Assembly (NCBI RefSeq): GCF_000217995.1
Contig: NC_015676.1
Coordinates: 970,103 to 1,034,102, forward strand
Source of the DNA: Methanosalsum zhilinae DSM 4017
GTDB lineage: Archaea; Halobacteriota; Methanosarcinia; Methanosarcinales; Methanosarcinaceae
Length of the DNA: 64,000 nucleotides
Direction: 5' to 3'
This document shows positions 30,543-39,195 of the stretch, piece after piece (the stretch's first letter is position 1; each line of letters starts with the position of its first letter). A model generated the notes under the pieces. It was given only the letters and a program-made list of their open reading frames with translations. It did not search any database and had not been told where the DNA came from. The position numbers were made by a program, and so were the translations under genes.

Positions 30543-30773
30543 ATGTGTATTGCCATACCAGGCAAAATTATATCGATTGTAGATGAAACCACAGCTATTG
30601 CTGATATTGGGGGAATTAGCAGAAGTATCAAGCTTGATCTTGTGGGAAAAGCAGATGAATCATTTATTGGAAGATATGCTCTTATTCATGCAGGATATGC
30701 TATTTCTATGATCTCTGATAATGAAGCTGAACAAACTCTGGAAATAATTGAAAAACTTGTAAACCTGAGTTGA
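30543..30773 (+). CDS. hypC: hydrogenase assembly chaperone HypC
   Basis: 76 residues starting MCIAIPGKI, with the essential Cys2. It forms a complex with HypD to build the Fe(CN)2CO unit and delivers it to the large subunit. First gene of the plus-strand accessory unit, 4 bp before hypD. Confidence 0.93.
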   Translation: MCIAIPGKIISIVDETTAIADIGGISRSIKLDLVGKADESFIGRYALIHAGYAISMISDNEAEQTLEIIEKLVNLS

Positions 30774-30777
30774 TGTA

Positions 30778-31869
30778 ATGGCAGAATCTGAAAAAAAGCT
30801 CATTTCTGCAATCAATGAACAACCCTCTCCGCTTAACATAATGCATGTATGCGGAACCCACGAGCGTACAATATCGAAATATGGACTTCGCAGTGTTATA
30901 TCCTCAGATATTAATCTACTCAGTGGACCAGGGTGTCCTGTATGTATAACACCTGAAAGAGATATTGACTTTGTAATATCAGTGGCAAAATCTGGTGTTT
31001 CAGTGGCATCCTTTGGAGATATGCTAAAAGTTGCAGGTAGCAAAGGAAGTTTAATGGATGCAAGGTCTGATGGAGCTGATATACATACAGTGTACAGTAT
31101 AGATGATGCCATAAAAATTGCAGAAAACTGTCCTGATAATGAACTGGTCTTTTTTGGAATAGGTTTTGAAACCACAGCCCCTACCACTGCAGCTGCGATC
31201 CTGCGAGGCCTTCCAGAAAATTTTAGCATATTCACATCTCATAAGCTTATACCGCCTGCAATGGAGCATCTTACAACAAGTTCAGATATTGACGGATTTC
31301 TGGCACCGGGTCATGTATCAACTATTATTGGAATTGAGCCCTACAAACCAATTGTAAAAAAAGGTTTTCCAGTAGTTGTTGCAGGTTTTGAAGCAGTTGA
31401 TGTACTAATGGGTGTATTTATGGTCCAGCAACAGAACAAATATGGCATATCAGAAATGGAAAATGCATATCCAAGGTGTGTTGATAATAAGGGAAACACA
31501 AAAGCGCAGGAGATAATGTATGAGGTTTTTAAAAAAAGCGATGGTTTCTGGCGGGGCTTTGGGACCATCAAAAATTCCGCTCTTACATTAAAACGTAAAT
31601 TCAGAAGCGTTGATGCTTCGTTTTTGCATGCAGATATTTATGACGAAATCTATACAAACTCATCGCCTGAAGAAACGGATCATTGCATGTGCGCTGATAT
31701 AATCACTGCCAGGGCGCGGCCCGATCAGTGCCCGTATTTTGCGAAAAAGTGTACACCCTCAAATCCAGCTGGTCCATGTATGGTTAGTATTGAAGGAACA
31801 TGCTATAACTGGTACAGATATAATTCAGCAGGAGGAGACACAAATACACGAATCTTTACTGGCACATGA
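30778..31869 (+). CDS. hypD: hydrogenase expression/formation protein HypD
   Basis: 363 residues with the family motifs HVCGTHERT (near 24), GPGCPVC (near 54), GFETTAPT and the C-terminal [4Fe-4S] ligand set CPYFAKKC...GPC...GTC. It carries the iron on which the cyanide and CO ligands are assembled. Its 3' end overlaps the probable start of hypA by 26 bp. Confidence 0.93.
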   Translation: MAESEKKLISAINEQPSPLNIMHVCGTHERTISKYGLRSVISSDINLLSGPGCPVCITPERDIDFVISVAKSGVSVASFGDMLKVAGSKGSLMDARSDGADIHTVYSIDDAIKIAENCPDNELVFFGIGFETTAPTTAAAILRGLPENFSIFTSHKLIPPAMEHLTTSSDIDGFLAPGHVSTIIGIEPYKPIVKKGFPVVVAGFEAVDVLMGVFMVQQQNKYGISEMENAYPRCVDNKGNTKAQEIMYEVFKKSDGFWRGFGTIKNSALTLKRKFRSVDASFLHADIYDEIYTNSSPEETDHCMCADIITARARPDQCPYFAKKCTPSNPAGPCMVSIEGTCYNWYRYNSAGGDTNTRIFTGT

Positions 31870-32239
31870 GATAGTTGAATCTATTATGGCTGTAGCACAT
31901 GAAAACGCTGCAATTGAGATCGTGTCCATTAAGATTGGAATTGGTAGACTTACACACGTAAATCCGGATCAGCTACTATTTTGCCTTCAAATATTGACCA
32001 GAAATAGTATTGCTGGAGAAGCTGAATTTGAATTTGAATTTATCTCTCCTACTGGCAGATGTGTATGTGGTTATAAAAATGAAATTGAGCCAGAAAATTC
32101 TGATGAAAAATGCGATTTCAATGGTTATAATCAACCTGTACATGAGTATATTGGAATGACCTGTCCGCATTGTAGCCGGGCTATTGAACTTGCCGGGGGA
32201 AATGATCTTATCATACAGAGTATTGAAATAGAAAAGTGA
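31844..32239 (+). CDS. hypA: nickel-insertion protein HypA, probable AUA start
   Basis: 131 residues if translation begins at ATA 31844, giving M-H-E-S-L-L-A-H-E, the normal HypA N-terminus in which His2 binds nickel. AGGAGG lies eight bases upstream of this ATA. No ATG, GTG or TTG is in frame at that point; the nearest upstream ATG (31739) would add 35 residues inside hypD, and the first downstream ATG would delete the nickel site. Zinc-site cysteines are CVC and CPHC, separated by a longer than usual loop. HypA hands Ni to the large subunit with HypB. Confidence 0.85.
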   Translation: MHESLLAHEIVESIMAVAHENAAIEIVSIKIGIGRLTHVNPDQLLFCLQILTRNSIAGEAEFEFEFISPTGRCVCGYKNEIEPENSDEKCDFNGYNQPVHEYIGMTCPHCSRAIELAGGNDLIIQSIEIEK

Positions 32240-32913
32240 GGATGTGGGAATTGATGCTGATGCATGTCATAAATATTGGTCATGATATATTAGAAGCAAA
32301 CAGCAGGCTTGCAAATAAGAATAGGAATCTGCTTAATGCAAATAATATTTTTGCCCTGAATATAATGGGAGCAATAGGGTCTGGAAAAACAACACTAATC
32401 GAGGAAGCTATAAAGCAGCTTAAGGATTGTTTTGAAATAGCAGTTATTGCCGGAGACATTGTAGCAGAAATTGATGCTGCCAGATTTGAGAAGCTGGATG
32501 TGAAGGTTGTTCCGGTAAATACTGGAAGGGAATGCCATCTTGATGCAAAACTTATAGAGAAGTCACTAGAACAGATTGATCTGAAAAATACAGATCTGCT
32601 TTTTATTGAAAACGTAGGTAATTTGATATGTCCTGTAGATTATATGCTGGGTAAACATGTACGTGTGGTAATTGTCAGTGTCAGTGAGGGAGATGATATT
32701 GTGCAGAAACATCCCATGATATTCAGAAATTCAAACCTTGCATTGATAAATAAGACTGATATTGCAGAAGCTGTATCATCCAGTCTTCTGAAAATGAAAG
32801 AAGATGTGCACAAAATAAACCCTGGTATTCCTGTGGTTCTGACTTCAAGTCGGGATATGCAAAGTATTCATCAGTGGATTGAATATATAAAATCTGGACT
32901 GGATGCTAAATGA
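32236..32913 (+). CDS. hypB: hydrogenase nickel-incorporation GTPase HypB
   Basis: Up to 225 residues. P-loop GAIGSGKTT, metal-site Cys-His in GRECHLDAK, and ENVGNLICP are the HypB core; there is no His-rich N-terminal nickel store. The start is uncertain: GTG 32236 overlaps the hypA stop, and ATGs at 32242, 32254 and 32260 are alternatives, the last giving the typical MHVINIGHDILEAN. It drives Ni transfer by GTP hydrolysis. Confidence 0.9.
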   Translation: MRMWELMLMHVINIGHDILEANSRLANKNRNLLNANNIFALNIMGAIGSGKTTLIEEAIKQLKDCFEIAVIAGDIVAEIDAARFEKLDVKVVPVNTGRECHLDAKLIEKSLEQIDLKNTDLLFIENVGNLICPVDYMLGKHVRVVIVSVSEGDDIVQKHPMIFRNSNLALINKTDIAEAVSSSLLKMKEDVHKINPGIPVVLTSSRDMQSIHQWIEYIKSGLDAK

Positions 32914-33021
32914 ATTTAAATCTGCCTGGAAATTTCTACGTTTTTATTAAGGAATTATCATTTTTTTATGATCAGCACTATTTATAGATAGAATATGCAA
33001 TGATATTGGATACTGGTAACT

Positions 33022-34071
33022 ATGCAGGACAGAAAAATCATAACAATGGAACATGGTGCCGGCGGTGAACTCATGCAGGCATTGATTAAAAACACTGTGC
33101 TCAAAAACTTTTCTAATAAAACAGCAGGAAGGGTCGGGCTTGATCAGCTTGATGATGGTGCAACCATAACCTTTGACCAAACTGAAATGACCGGAGAAAT
33201 TGTGGTAACCACCGATTCTTATGTGATTAAACCTCCGGTGTTTCCAGATTCAGATATTGGAAGACTTTCAGTATCCGGCACTATTAATGATCTTGCAGTT
33301 ATGGGTGCTACTCCACTTGCACTCACCTGTGCACTTATACTACCAGATGGATTTAAAGTTGAACTGCTGGAGAGAATTATAAAGTCAATGAACACGGCTG
33401 CAGAAGAGGTAAATGTACCCATTGTAACCGGTGATACAAAAACTATTGAAAAAAGGGGTCTTGACTCAATAATAGTCAATACTACAGGTATAGGGTTTGC
33501 AAATACTATTATTCAGGATAGTGGTCTACAGGCAGGCGATTCAATAATAATCAATGGCTTTATTGCAGATCATGGAATGGCTCTTCTGCTGCATAGAGAA
33601 AAACTTGATTTGAGTGCAGAACTGATTTCCGATGCTGCACCCCTGTGGAATATGATAGAATCAATACTTTCAATAAAAGGGCCTGATGGAAAGCCTGTTG
33701 TTACAGCAATGAAAGATCCAACCCGCGGGGGAATTGCAGGAACTTTGAATGAAATGGCAAAGAAAAGTGGCAATGGTATAATAATTGAAGAGAATGCTAT
33801 ACCTGTCAGAAGTTCTGTATTTTCTGCCTGCGAAATGCTGGGGATTGATCCCCTTGAAGTTGCAAATGAGGGAAAGGTAATAATTGGTGTCAAATCGAAT
33901 TATACAGAGCAAATTCTTTCAGTACTTAAAAAACATGAGTACGGGATAAATTCGGCGGTTATAGGCAAAGTAACTGGAGATCATAAAGGGAAAGTATTGC
34001 TAAAGACAAAGATTGGTAGCCTGCGCTATGTAAATATCCCCTCCGGTGAACTGATTCCCCGCATATGCTAA
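33022..34071 (+). CDS. hypE: hydrogenase expression/formation protein HypE
   Basis: 349 residues of the PurM/AIR-synthase-like fold (MEHGAGGELMQ at the N-terminus), ending in the required PRIC with the C-terminal Cys that carries the thiocarboxamide and then thiocyanate. It dehydrates the carbamoyl group supplied by HypF. Separated from hypB by 108 bp, so it may have its own promoter. Confidence 0.94.
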   Translation: MQDRKIITMEHGAGGELMQALIKNTVLKNFSNKTAGRVGLDQLDDGATITFDQTEMTGEIVVTTDSYVIKPPVFPDSDIGRLSVSGTINDLAVMGATPLALTCALILPDGFKVELLERIIKSMNTAAEEVNVPIVTGDTKTIEKRGLDSIIVNTTGIGFANTIIQDSGLQAGDSIIINGFIADHGMALLLHREKLDLSAELISDAAPLWNMIESILSIKGPDGKPVVTAMKDPTRGGIAGTLNEMAKKSGNGIIIEENAIPVRSSVFSACEMLGIDPLEVANEGKVIIGVKSNYTEQILSVLKKHEYGINSAVIGKVTGDHKGKVLLKTKIGSLRYVNIPSGELIPRIC

Positions 34072-34165
34072 AAATGATTGCTGAAAATTATTTAATATAT
34101 TTTTCATTAAAAAAATAAAAAAATAATGCAAGTTAGATGTTTTAAGTCAAGTACCAGTGTATACT

Positions 34166-34858
34166 TTATTTCTCATTTATTCTCTTAACCAGGCTTGCAA
34201 TTACCAGTAAGCCTGCAATAGCAAATATTAACCCAAATCCAGGAGCTGGTGCAGGATCGTCATCTGGATGTCCAACAGTGATAAATTCTTCTGTAGAATC
34301 TTCTCCAACTTCATTGCTTACTGTCAATGTAACCGTATAAGCACCTGGCAATTCGTAGGTGTGTGTTGGATTAACTTCTGTTGAAGTTTGACCATCACCA
34401 AAATCCCAGTGGTATTCAACTGCATTATCTGAATTGTCTGTGAAGGATACTTCAAGCGGTGCTATACCACTTGTTGGATTGGCAGTAAAGTCTGCAACAG
34501 GCGGTACATCATAATCCACTTCGGCTTCTACAATCACAGTCCCCCGCATTCCTGGATGATAAATGCATACATAATCATAGGTTCCAGGTTCGGTGAAGGT
34601 GTAATTGAAACTGTCTCCCTGATCCAGGTCTCCAGAATCAAATTCATCAGCTGTAACTGTGTGTCTTACTGTATCCATGTTAGTCCAGACAACAGTGTCA
34701 TTTACATGGGCAATTATCTCAGATGGATCATAATCAAATCCCTGGATTAGAACTTCAAATTCACGTGGTTCTGAATCCTGACTGGCAACTGAATGCATCC
34801 CAAAAAGGGATAATGCTATCAGTATAACTAAAATTCTTAAAATATTACCTTTTATCAT
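34166..34858 (-). CDS. secreted cupredoxin-PKD protein with PGF-type C-terminal sorting tail
   Basis: 230 residues: signal peptide (1-26), plastocyanin/amicyanin-like domain (about 33-112) with a full type 1 copper set His66, Cys98, His101, Met104, one PKD domain (about 117-195: DFTANPTSGIAPLEV..., WDFGDG), then an acidic linker and PAPGF followed by a hydrophobic helix and Lys/Arg tail, which fits the archaeosortase PGF-CTERM signal. Likely a surface-anchored electron carrier or copper-binding protein. Confidence 0.85.
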   Translation of the reverse strand: MIKGNILRILVILIALSLFGMHSVASQDSEPREFEVLIQGFDYDPSEIIAHVNDTVVWTNMDTVRHTVTADEFDSGDLDQGDSFNYTFTEPGTYDYVCIYHPGMRGTVIVEAEVDYDVPPVADFTANPTSGIAPLEVSFTDNSDNAVEYHWDFGDGQTSTEVNPTHTYELPGAYTVTLTVSNEVGEDSTEEFITVGHPDDDPAPAPGFGLIFAIAGLLVIASLVKRINEK

Positions 34859-34981
34859 AATATTCCCCCAAAATAATATATAACTGGCTCATACTAATAG
34901 ATATTGATAGAAAAAATATAAATGAGGGGCGGACCAATTTTATATTGTAAATTATCTATCATTTTTGGGAGAGTGCTTTGG

Positions 34982-35215
34982 ATGAATAATGATGAAACAT
35001 CAATAAATGAAAATAAGCCTAAAAAGCTTACCAGAAGTAAAGAAGATCGCATGATAGCAGGAGTATGTGGTGGAATTGCAAATTATTTTGATGTTGATTC
35101 CACACTTGTGAGAATACTCTACGTGATTTTTACACTTGTCACTGCTGTTGGTGTTGGAATATTGCTTTATATAGTACTTGCTCTTGTGATACCTGAAGAA
35201 GATATTGAGCAATAA
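34982..35215 (+). CDS. PspC domain protein
   Basis: 77 residues: a PspC domain from about residue 16 (KKLTRSKEDRMIAGVCGGIANYFDVDSTLVR) with one long hydrophobic segment and an acidic C-terminus (IPEEDIEQ). ATG 34982 follows a GGGAG; an earlier in-frame ATG at 34922 is unlikely. Membrane-stress role by family. Confidence 0.85.
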   Translation: MNNDETSINENKPKKLTRSKEDRMIAGVCGGIANYFDVDSTLVRILYVIFTLVTAVGVGILLYIVLALVIPEEDIEQ

Positions 35216-35217
35216 CG

Positions 35218-35295
35218 ATGGAAGAAAATTCTGGATACAAACATCCAAATGAAGCAGAATTTGTTCAGATCAAATTGATGTGCTTTAAAGGATAA
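35218..35295 (+). CDS. possible 25-residue small protein
   Basis: ATG two bases after the pspC stop opens 25 codons of a charged, soluble peptide ending in TAA. Position suggests possible coupling; no homologue is recognised and it may be chance. Confidence 0.25.
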   Translation: MEENSGYKHPNEAEFVQIKLMCFKG

Positions 35296-35318
35296 AAAAC
35301 GGTAAAATGAACAAAATT

Positions 35319-35342
35319 TGTAAGAACGAATTTGTTCTTACA
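35319..35342. terminator. perfect 9-bp inverted repeat between convergent genes
   Basis: TGTAAGAAC (35319-35327), six-base GAATTT loop, GTTCTTACA (35334-35342). It overlaps the stop codon of the minus-strand gene and follows pspC, so a bidirectional terminator is likely, although the T tracts are weak. Confidence 0.5.
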
Positions 35343-35736
35343 GTTCCCCTTTATTTCCAAGTACTGCAGTCCACCACCAGTTAGCCATGTCCATTAGGTC
35401 CTTACTGAACTGTCCAGATAATCTATACTCTTCATTTTTATTAGTAATAAGGCCTGCCCCAAGCAATTTATTCCTCATTGCATAAAATGAAGCTCTTCCA
35501 ACACCCAGTTCTTCCATGACCTGTTTCCATTCGCTGGTTTTAATGGGTTCACCACTGTTCTGGCGTTCTTCAATCATGGAAAGAAACTGCTTCCCTCTAA
35601 GGGCAGTTTTTTCTTCCTGGAACAATCTACGCATCAATGTATAGAAAGGATCCTTTGAATGTGTGATCCTTGAATTTGCATCAGATCTCACAATCAATGT
35701 TGTAGAAGTTCTCGGTGCGTTTTTTATAGTGGTCAT
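35338..35736 (-). CDS. small winged-helix-like DNA-binding protein
   Basis: 132 residues. A helix-turn-helix-like stretch ([31 protein letters not shown], about residues 62-93) followed by a wing-like EYRLSG and a Trp-rich end (WWWTAV). Not a family I can name. It may regulate itself or pspC. Confidence 0.6.
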   Translation of the reverse strand: MTTIKNAPRTSTTLIVRSDANSRITHSKDPFYTLMRRLFQEEKTALRGKQFLSMIEERQNSGEPIKTSEWKQVMEELGVGRASFYAMRNKLLGAGLITNKNEEYRLSGQFSKDLMDMANWWWTAVLGNKGEL

Positions 35737-35809
35737 GGGAGCTGTTATTTATTGTACACTATTATAGAGGTACTACTATAGAAATTTTACAGGTTGAGAG
35801 TGGGTATTA

Positions 35810-36151
35810 TCAGGTTGAAGTTGCAGATGTAGTTTCACTGTTTTTATCCACTCTGTTAAGTACATTTGTTATAAGATCGATATAGTCTTCTTTGAGAGTA
35901 TATACTATAGGTGTTTTATACGACTCTTTATGTGCACTTAAAATTCCCAGTTTTGAGTGGATATAACCCACCATAGACGCCACCGCACTTCTTGAAGTAT
36001 CATATTTTTTTGTTATGGCCTGATGTAGGTCGTCTACGGTTACTTTCTTGTTATTCAGGAAAATTGATAAAATATAACTTCGAAGCCCGCTAACATCTAA
36101 TTCAATGAATTTTTGCAACCTTCGCTTTATTTTAGATCGAATCGATTCCAT
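35810..36151 (-). CDS. DUF2551 family winged-helix protein
   Basis: 113 residues matching the methanogen-specific DUF2551 pattern: an N-terminal basic helix, HQAITKKYDTSRSAVASMVGYIHSKLGIL (recognition helix) and a short wing with an YTLKEDY end. Presumed transcription regulator; targets unknown. 73 bp from the preceding minus-strand regulator gene. Confidence 0.75.
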   Translation of the reverse strand: MESIRSKIKRRLQKFIELDVSGLRSYILSIFLNNKKVTVDDLHQAITKKYDTSRSAVASMVGYIHSKLGILSAHKESYKTPIVYTLKEDYIDLITNVLNRVDKNSETTSATST

Positions 36152-36342
36152 TGTGCTGCCTCCCTAATATTTAGCACATTTATAACTATTACATTAAAGT
36201 ATATATAAGTTACTAAATTTATTGGTTAAGATTTATCAGGATCTATACCTATAACAAAGATTAACCAGGTATAAATCCAGAAGTTAATTTTATGAAAGGA
36301 TATATGCAGTAAACATGATCATAATGGTACGGTGACGGTTGC

Positions 36343-36855
36343 ATGAAATGTGAGTATGATATAGAAACGAATATTCTAAATATAGATGGAAATTTGCTCG
36401 AACCCTGCAGTCTGGATGAAAATGAAACCGGGTCATGCATATCTTGCAGCAATAAGCTAATCAGCATCAGTTATCATCAGATGGATAATCCGGATATCGG
36501 CAAGGCCAATATTGTAGTTTCAGAGTGTGACGGCTGCAGATCGATTTTTGCGAGTTTACATGATGGAGATTGGAACTGGATTGATGATATTCAGGTATCA
36601 GATCATCTTGAAAGCACCCCTCTCCAGAAGATCACACCTCTAAATGAACACTCAAAAAAAGAATCCTCATTAAAAGAGTCTGTCAGAATCGAAGATATTC
36701 CTGAAGAAAAATTGCGCGCTGTATTTTCTCCAAAAGAGCTTGAAGCAATATATGCAAAGTACAATGGAAATCACTGTGTAAGACAATACTTATACCGGGC
36801 AAGAAAAAAATATTCAAAATTCAAAAAGTTGTTTGGAATTGAACTGAACATCTAA
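36343..36855 (+). CDS. hypothetical protein with zinc-ribbon-like N-terminus
   Basis: 170 residues, not assigned to a known function. CISC (near 33) and CDGC (near 63) could bind one zinc. A low-complexity Ser/Lys/Glu linker (about 100-125) leads to a C-terminal helical region (SPKELEAIYAKYNGNHCVRQYLYRARKKYSKFK, in pieces) that resembles a DNA-binding helix set. Possibly a regulator. A very A+T-rich block follows. Confidence 0.65.
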   Translation: MKCEYDIETNILNIDGNLLEPCSLDENETGSCISCSNKLISISYHQMDNPDIGKANIVVSECDGCRSIFASLHDGDWNWIDDIQVSDHLESTPLQKITPLNEHSKKESSLKESVRIEDIPEEKLRAVFSPKELEAIYAKYNGNHCVRQYLYRARKKYSKFKKLFGIELNI

Positions 36856-37401
36856 CTCCTGATTTATGCTCCAGGTTTGTATTGTGTTATTCTCAGTTTT
36901 ATGATATATTGTAATTATATGTATGTTAACTCTCAAAAAAATATATTATTTATGTAAAATTTTATTAGATTAATAATATGATTAATATATTTTTATATTT
37001 ATAATCAGTTATAAATTATATAATATATATTAAGCAAATATTATATTTATTTATTAATATTATGTAATAATATATTATTACACAAATTATATCTAAATAA
37101 TGTCACTATATATTATTACGATTATATTAATAAATTTATGTACCATGTATTATATTATACTAATAATTGAAATATTTATATAAATGTAGAGAAATTATTA
37201 ATTACTATTCAATTTGGTTTTAAAATTTTCTTGATGGGAATTTTTATGAGAAATACGATTAGAATAAAGTGTTAAGAATTTGATGTCCTATTTTTTCTTA
37301 TTTCAAAATTATTTCCAAATTAACATTAAACTCTATATTCATACATCATATGTGAATGAATCTATAGTATTGACTTAAATCTACTGTTTTACCAACTCGC
37401 T

Positions 37402-37457
37402 CATTACATAGTATATATGAATATGGTACTCTTTACCGACTACCTCCCTATGTAGTG
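37402..37457 (+). ncRNA. candidate structured RNA element
   Basis: CATTACATAG (37402-37411) and CTATGTAGTG (37448-37457) pair over 10 positions with one G-U wobble, enclosing 36 bases with an inner GGTA-CTCTT-TACC hairpin. The wobble would be an A-C mismatch on the other strand, so a plus-strand RNA is favoured. Low confidence without expression data. Confidence 0.3.
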
Positions 37458-37502
37458 TAAAAAATATGCCAGAAACGTATATTTGGATATTTTCACAAAC
37501 GT

Positions 37503-37523
37503 GTTCATATATCCTATATGAAC
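37503..37523. repeat. 21-bp inverted repeat in the A+T-rich core
   Basis: GTTCATATA-TCC-TATATGAAC, nine perfect pairs around three bases. A partly similar imperfect repeat lies near 37339-37359 (ATTCATACAT...ATATGTGAAT). Both could bind a dimeric protein. Confidence 0.6.
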
Positions 37524-38173
37524 ATATATTGAAGCTGTATCTGGATTGACTCTGCAGACGAGACCAAAGATCTTCCTGGAAAATATATATGTATAAAAAA
37601 TAGCTGAAATTAAATATGTTAGTATTTTTATATAATATAATTTGACATAAATAGTGTATGGGTACTAACTAAAATATGGCATTATAAATATACACTTATA
37701 ATAATAATTTTCGCTAAAATTCAAAAACTTATAGGAAAAATTTAAAGATATATAATAATATATGGTATAATATATTATTTTTACTCTATAATAAATTCTC
37801 GCATTATATTACCAAATGTATATATTAAATATTAATTTTTTAGAATATACATGTTTAAAAATAAATACTAAACTATATAATATATTACACTAAGATATAT
37901 ATTTTTAAATATATAATCACAGATTAACAATTTATAAACTGTTTTAATTAATATATTTGTTAAGTTATAATTATCTTAATAAACTTATTTAATTTATTTA
38001 CCCACTGACCATTCAGCTTATTTTTGATGAATGAATCAAAAAAAGTGAGACTTCTGTCTACATATTCATCTATCAAGCACTGATTAATAAAAATAAAAAG
38101 AAAGTGGAAAGGGATATATTTGGCCGATAGCCTGGTTTGATTTTATTTCAGTCTAAATCAAATATACTCAAGA

Positions 38174-38782
38174 TTAAAGATATTTTTTGAAATGTTTGTC
38201 GAGTTCTTCCCAGTTAATTATATTCCAGAATCCATCTACAAACTTTGCCTTTTCATTTCTGTAGTCTATATAATAGGCATGTTCCCACATATCCAGAACC
38301 ATAATTATCGGGTAGTCCGGATACACGTTAACATTGTGTTTTTCAATCTGTATCGGTGAGAGTCGGTGAGTATCTCCGCAATAGGTTAGTGCTGCCCAGC
38401 CAGATCCTTCCACAGTTAATGCCACCTGGGAAAATTCTTTTTTGAACCTTTCAAAACTTCCAAAATCCTTCTTTATCTGCTCCAGAAGTTCTCCTACAGG
38501 TTCTTCACCTGCTTTCTCGGCTGGCATCATCTCCCACCAGAAATAATCATGCAGTACATTACCGCCTGCATTAAAAGATGCAGCTTTTGTAGCTGCTTTG
38601 TAATCATAATCTTTTCCTTCTTCCCTTGCCTTTTCCACCATTTTGATGATGGAATTCAGATTATCTACATATGATTGGTGATGCTTATCATGATGCAACC
38701 TTAGCTGTTCTTCGGATATGTATGGTTCCAGTTCATCGTATCCGTATGCCAGAGGTGGTAATTTATAGTATTCTTTTGCCAT
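38174..38782 (-). CDS. sod: superoxide dismutase (Fe/Mn family)
   Basis: 202 residues. Metal ligands by position are His30 (LRLHHDKHH), His78 (NVLHDYFWW), Asp164 and His168 (LDMWEHAYY), all present. Cytoplasmic, no signal. ATG 38782 has GGGGAG four bases upstream; an upstream TTG would sit inside that site. Removes superoxide in an organism whose other enzymes are oxygen-sensitive. Iron is the likely metal in methanogens. Confidence 0.93.
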   Translation of the reverse strand: MAKEYYKLPPLAYGYDELEPYISEEQLRLHHDKHHQSYVDNLNSIIKMVEKAREEGKDYDYKAATKAASFNAGGNVLHDYFWWEMMPAEKAGEEPVGELLEQIKKDFGSFERFKKEFSQVALTVEGSGWAALTYCGDTHRLSPIQIEKHNVNVYPDYPIIMVLDMWEHAYYIDYRNEKAKFVDGFWNIINWEELDKHFKKYL

Positions 38783-39195
38783 ATTTCTCCCCAACTTTAT
38801 CTTTATTTTATATAGTCTATATTCACATTTACATTAAAATCCAAACTATGATCAAGAACCCCTGTTTATAAACACTGTTTTAAACCTGGGTTGCAATCAT
38901 TTAGATTTTATAATAGATCTCAAATATTCGCAGTTACAAAAACTGTAACCTATCTGTACCTATCAGGCTACCTGTCAAATTTACCCCATAAGTGTAAACC
39001 ACTTATCTATGGATATCATTTCTGCTTCAAAATTATATAAATTTATGTGTACTGAATTTTGAAGAAGTATATGTGCATTAAACTATAAGGAATTACTTTC
39101 TCTGGCAGATCATGTTTATTATTCAAAAAAAGGGGATATAAACATCAATTTCTATTTAGATTCAATATTTTTGAAAGAATGATGAGGATTAATTT
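38783..39195 (+). promoter_or_regulatory. divergent intergenic region, sod / S-layer-type gene
   Basis: 413 bases without a gene. It holds a 7-bp hairpin ATAAGTG-TAAAC-CACTTAT (38988-39006) and short CTATC/TACCT reiterations at 38949-38975. A weak ribosome site (TGATGAGG) precedes the plus-strand gene. Confidence 0.4.

Larger units (their letters stand above)
36856..38173. other. 1.3-kb extremely A+T-rich non-coding block
   Basis: No convincing gene on either strand. Two very A+T-rich wings (about 36900-37240 and 37620-37990) flank a less A+T-rich core (about 37241-37620) that holds inverted repeats. It separates the zinc-ribbon gene from the convergent sod gene. It could be a regulatory RNA locus, a nucleoid-protein binding site or decaying DNA; no cdc6/orc1 gene is near to suggest an origin. 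Confidence 0.7.

Noticed and set aside
31739-31843. ATG 31739 as the hypA start
   Set aside because: It would add 35 residues overlapping the conserved HypD cluster-binding tail, and it would bury His2 of the nickel site.
36856-38173. CRISPR array or replication origin in the A+T-rich block
   Set aside because: No regularly spaced direct repeats and no cas genes are present. No cdc6/orc1 gene or clustered origin-box repeats are near.
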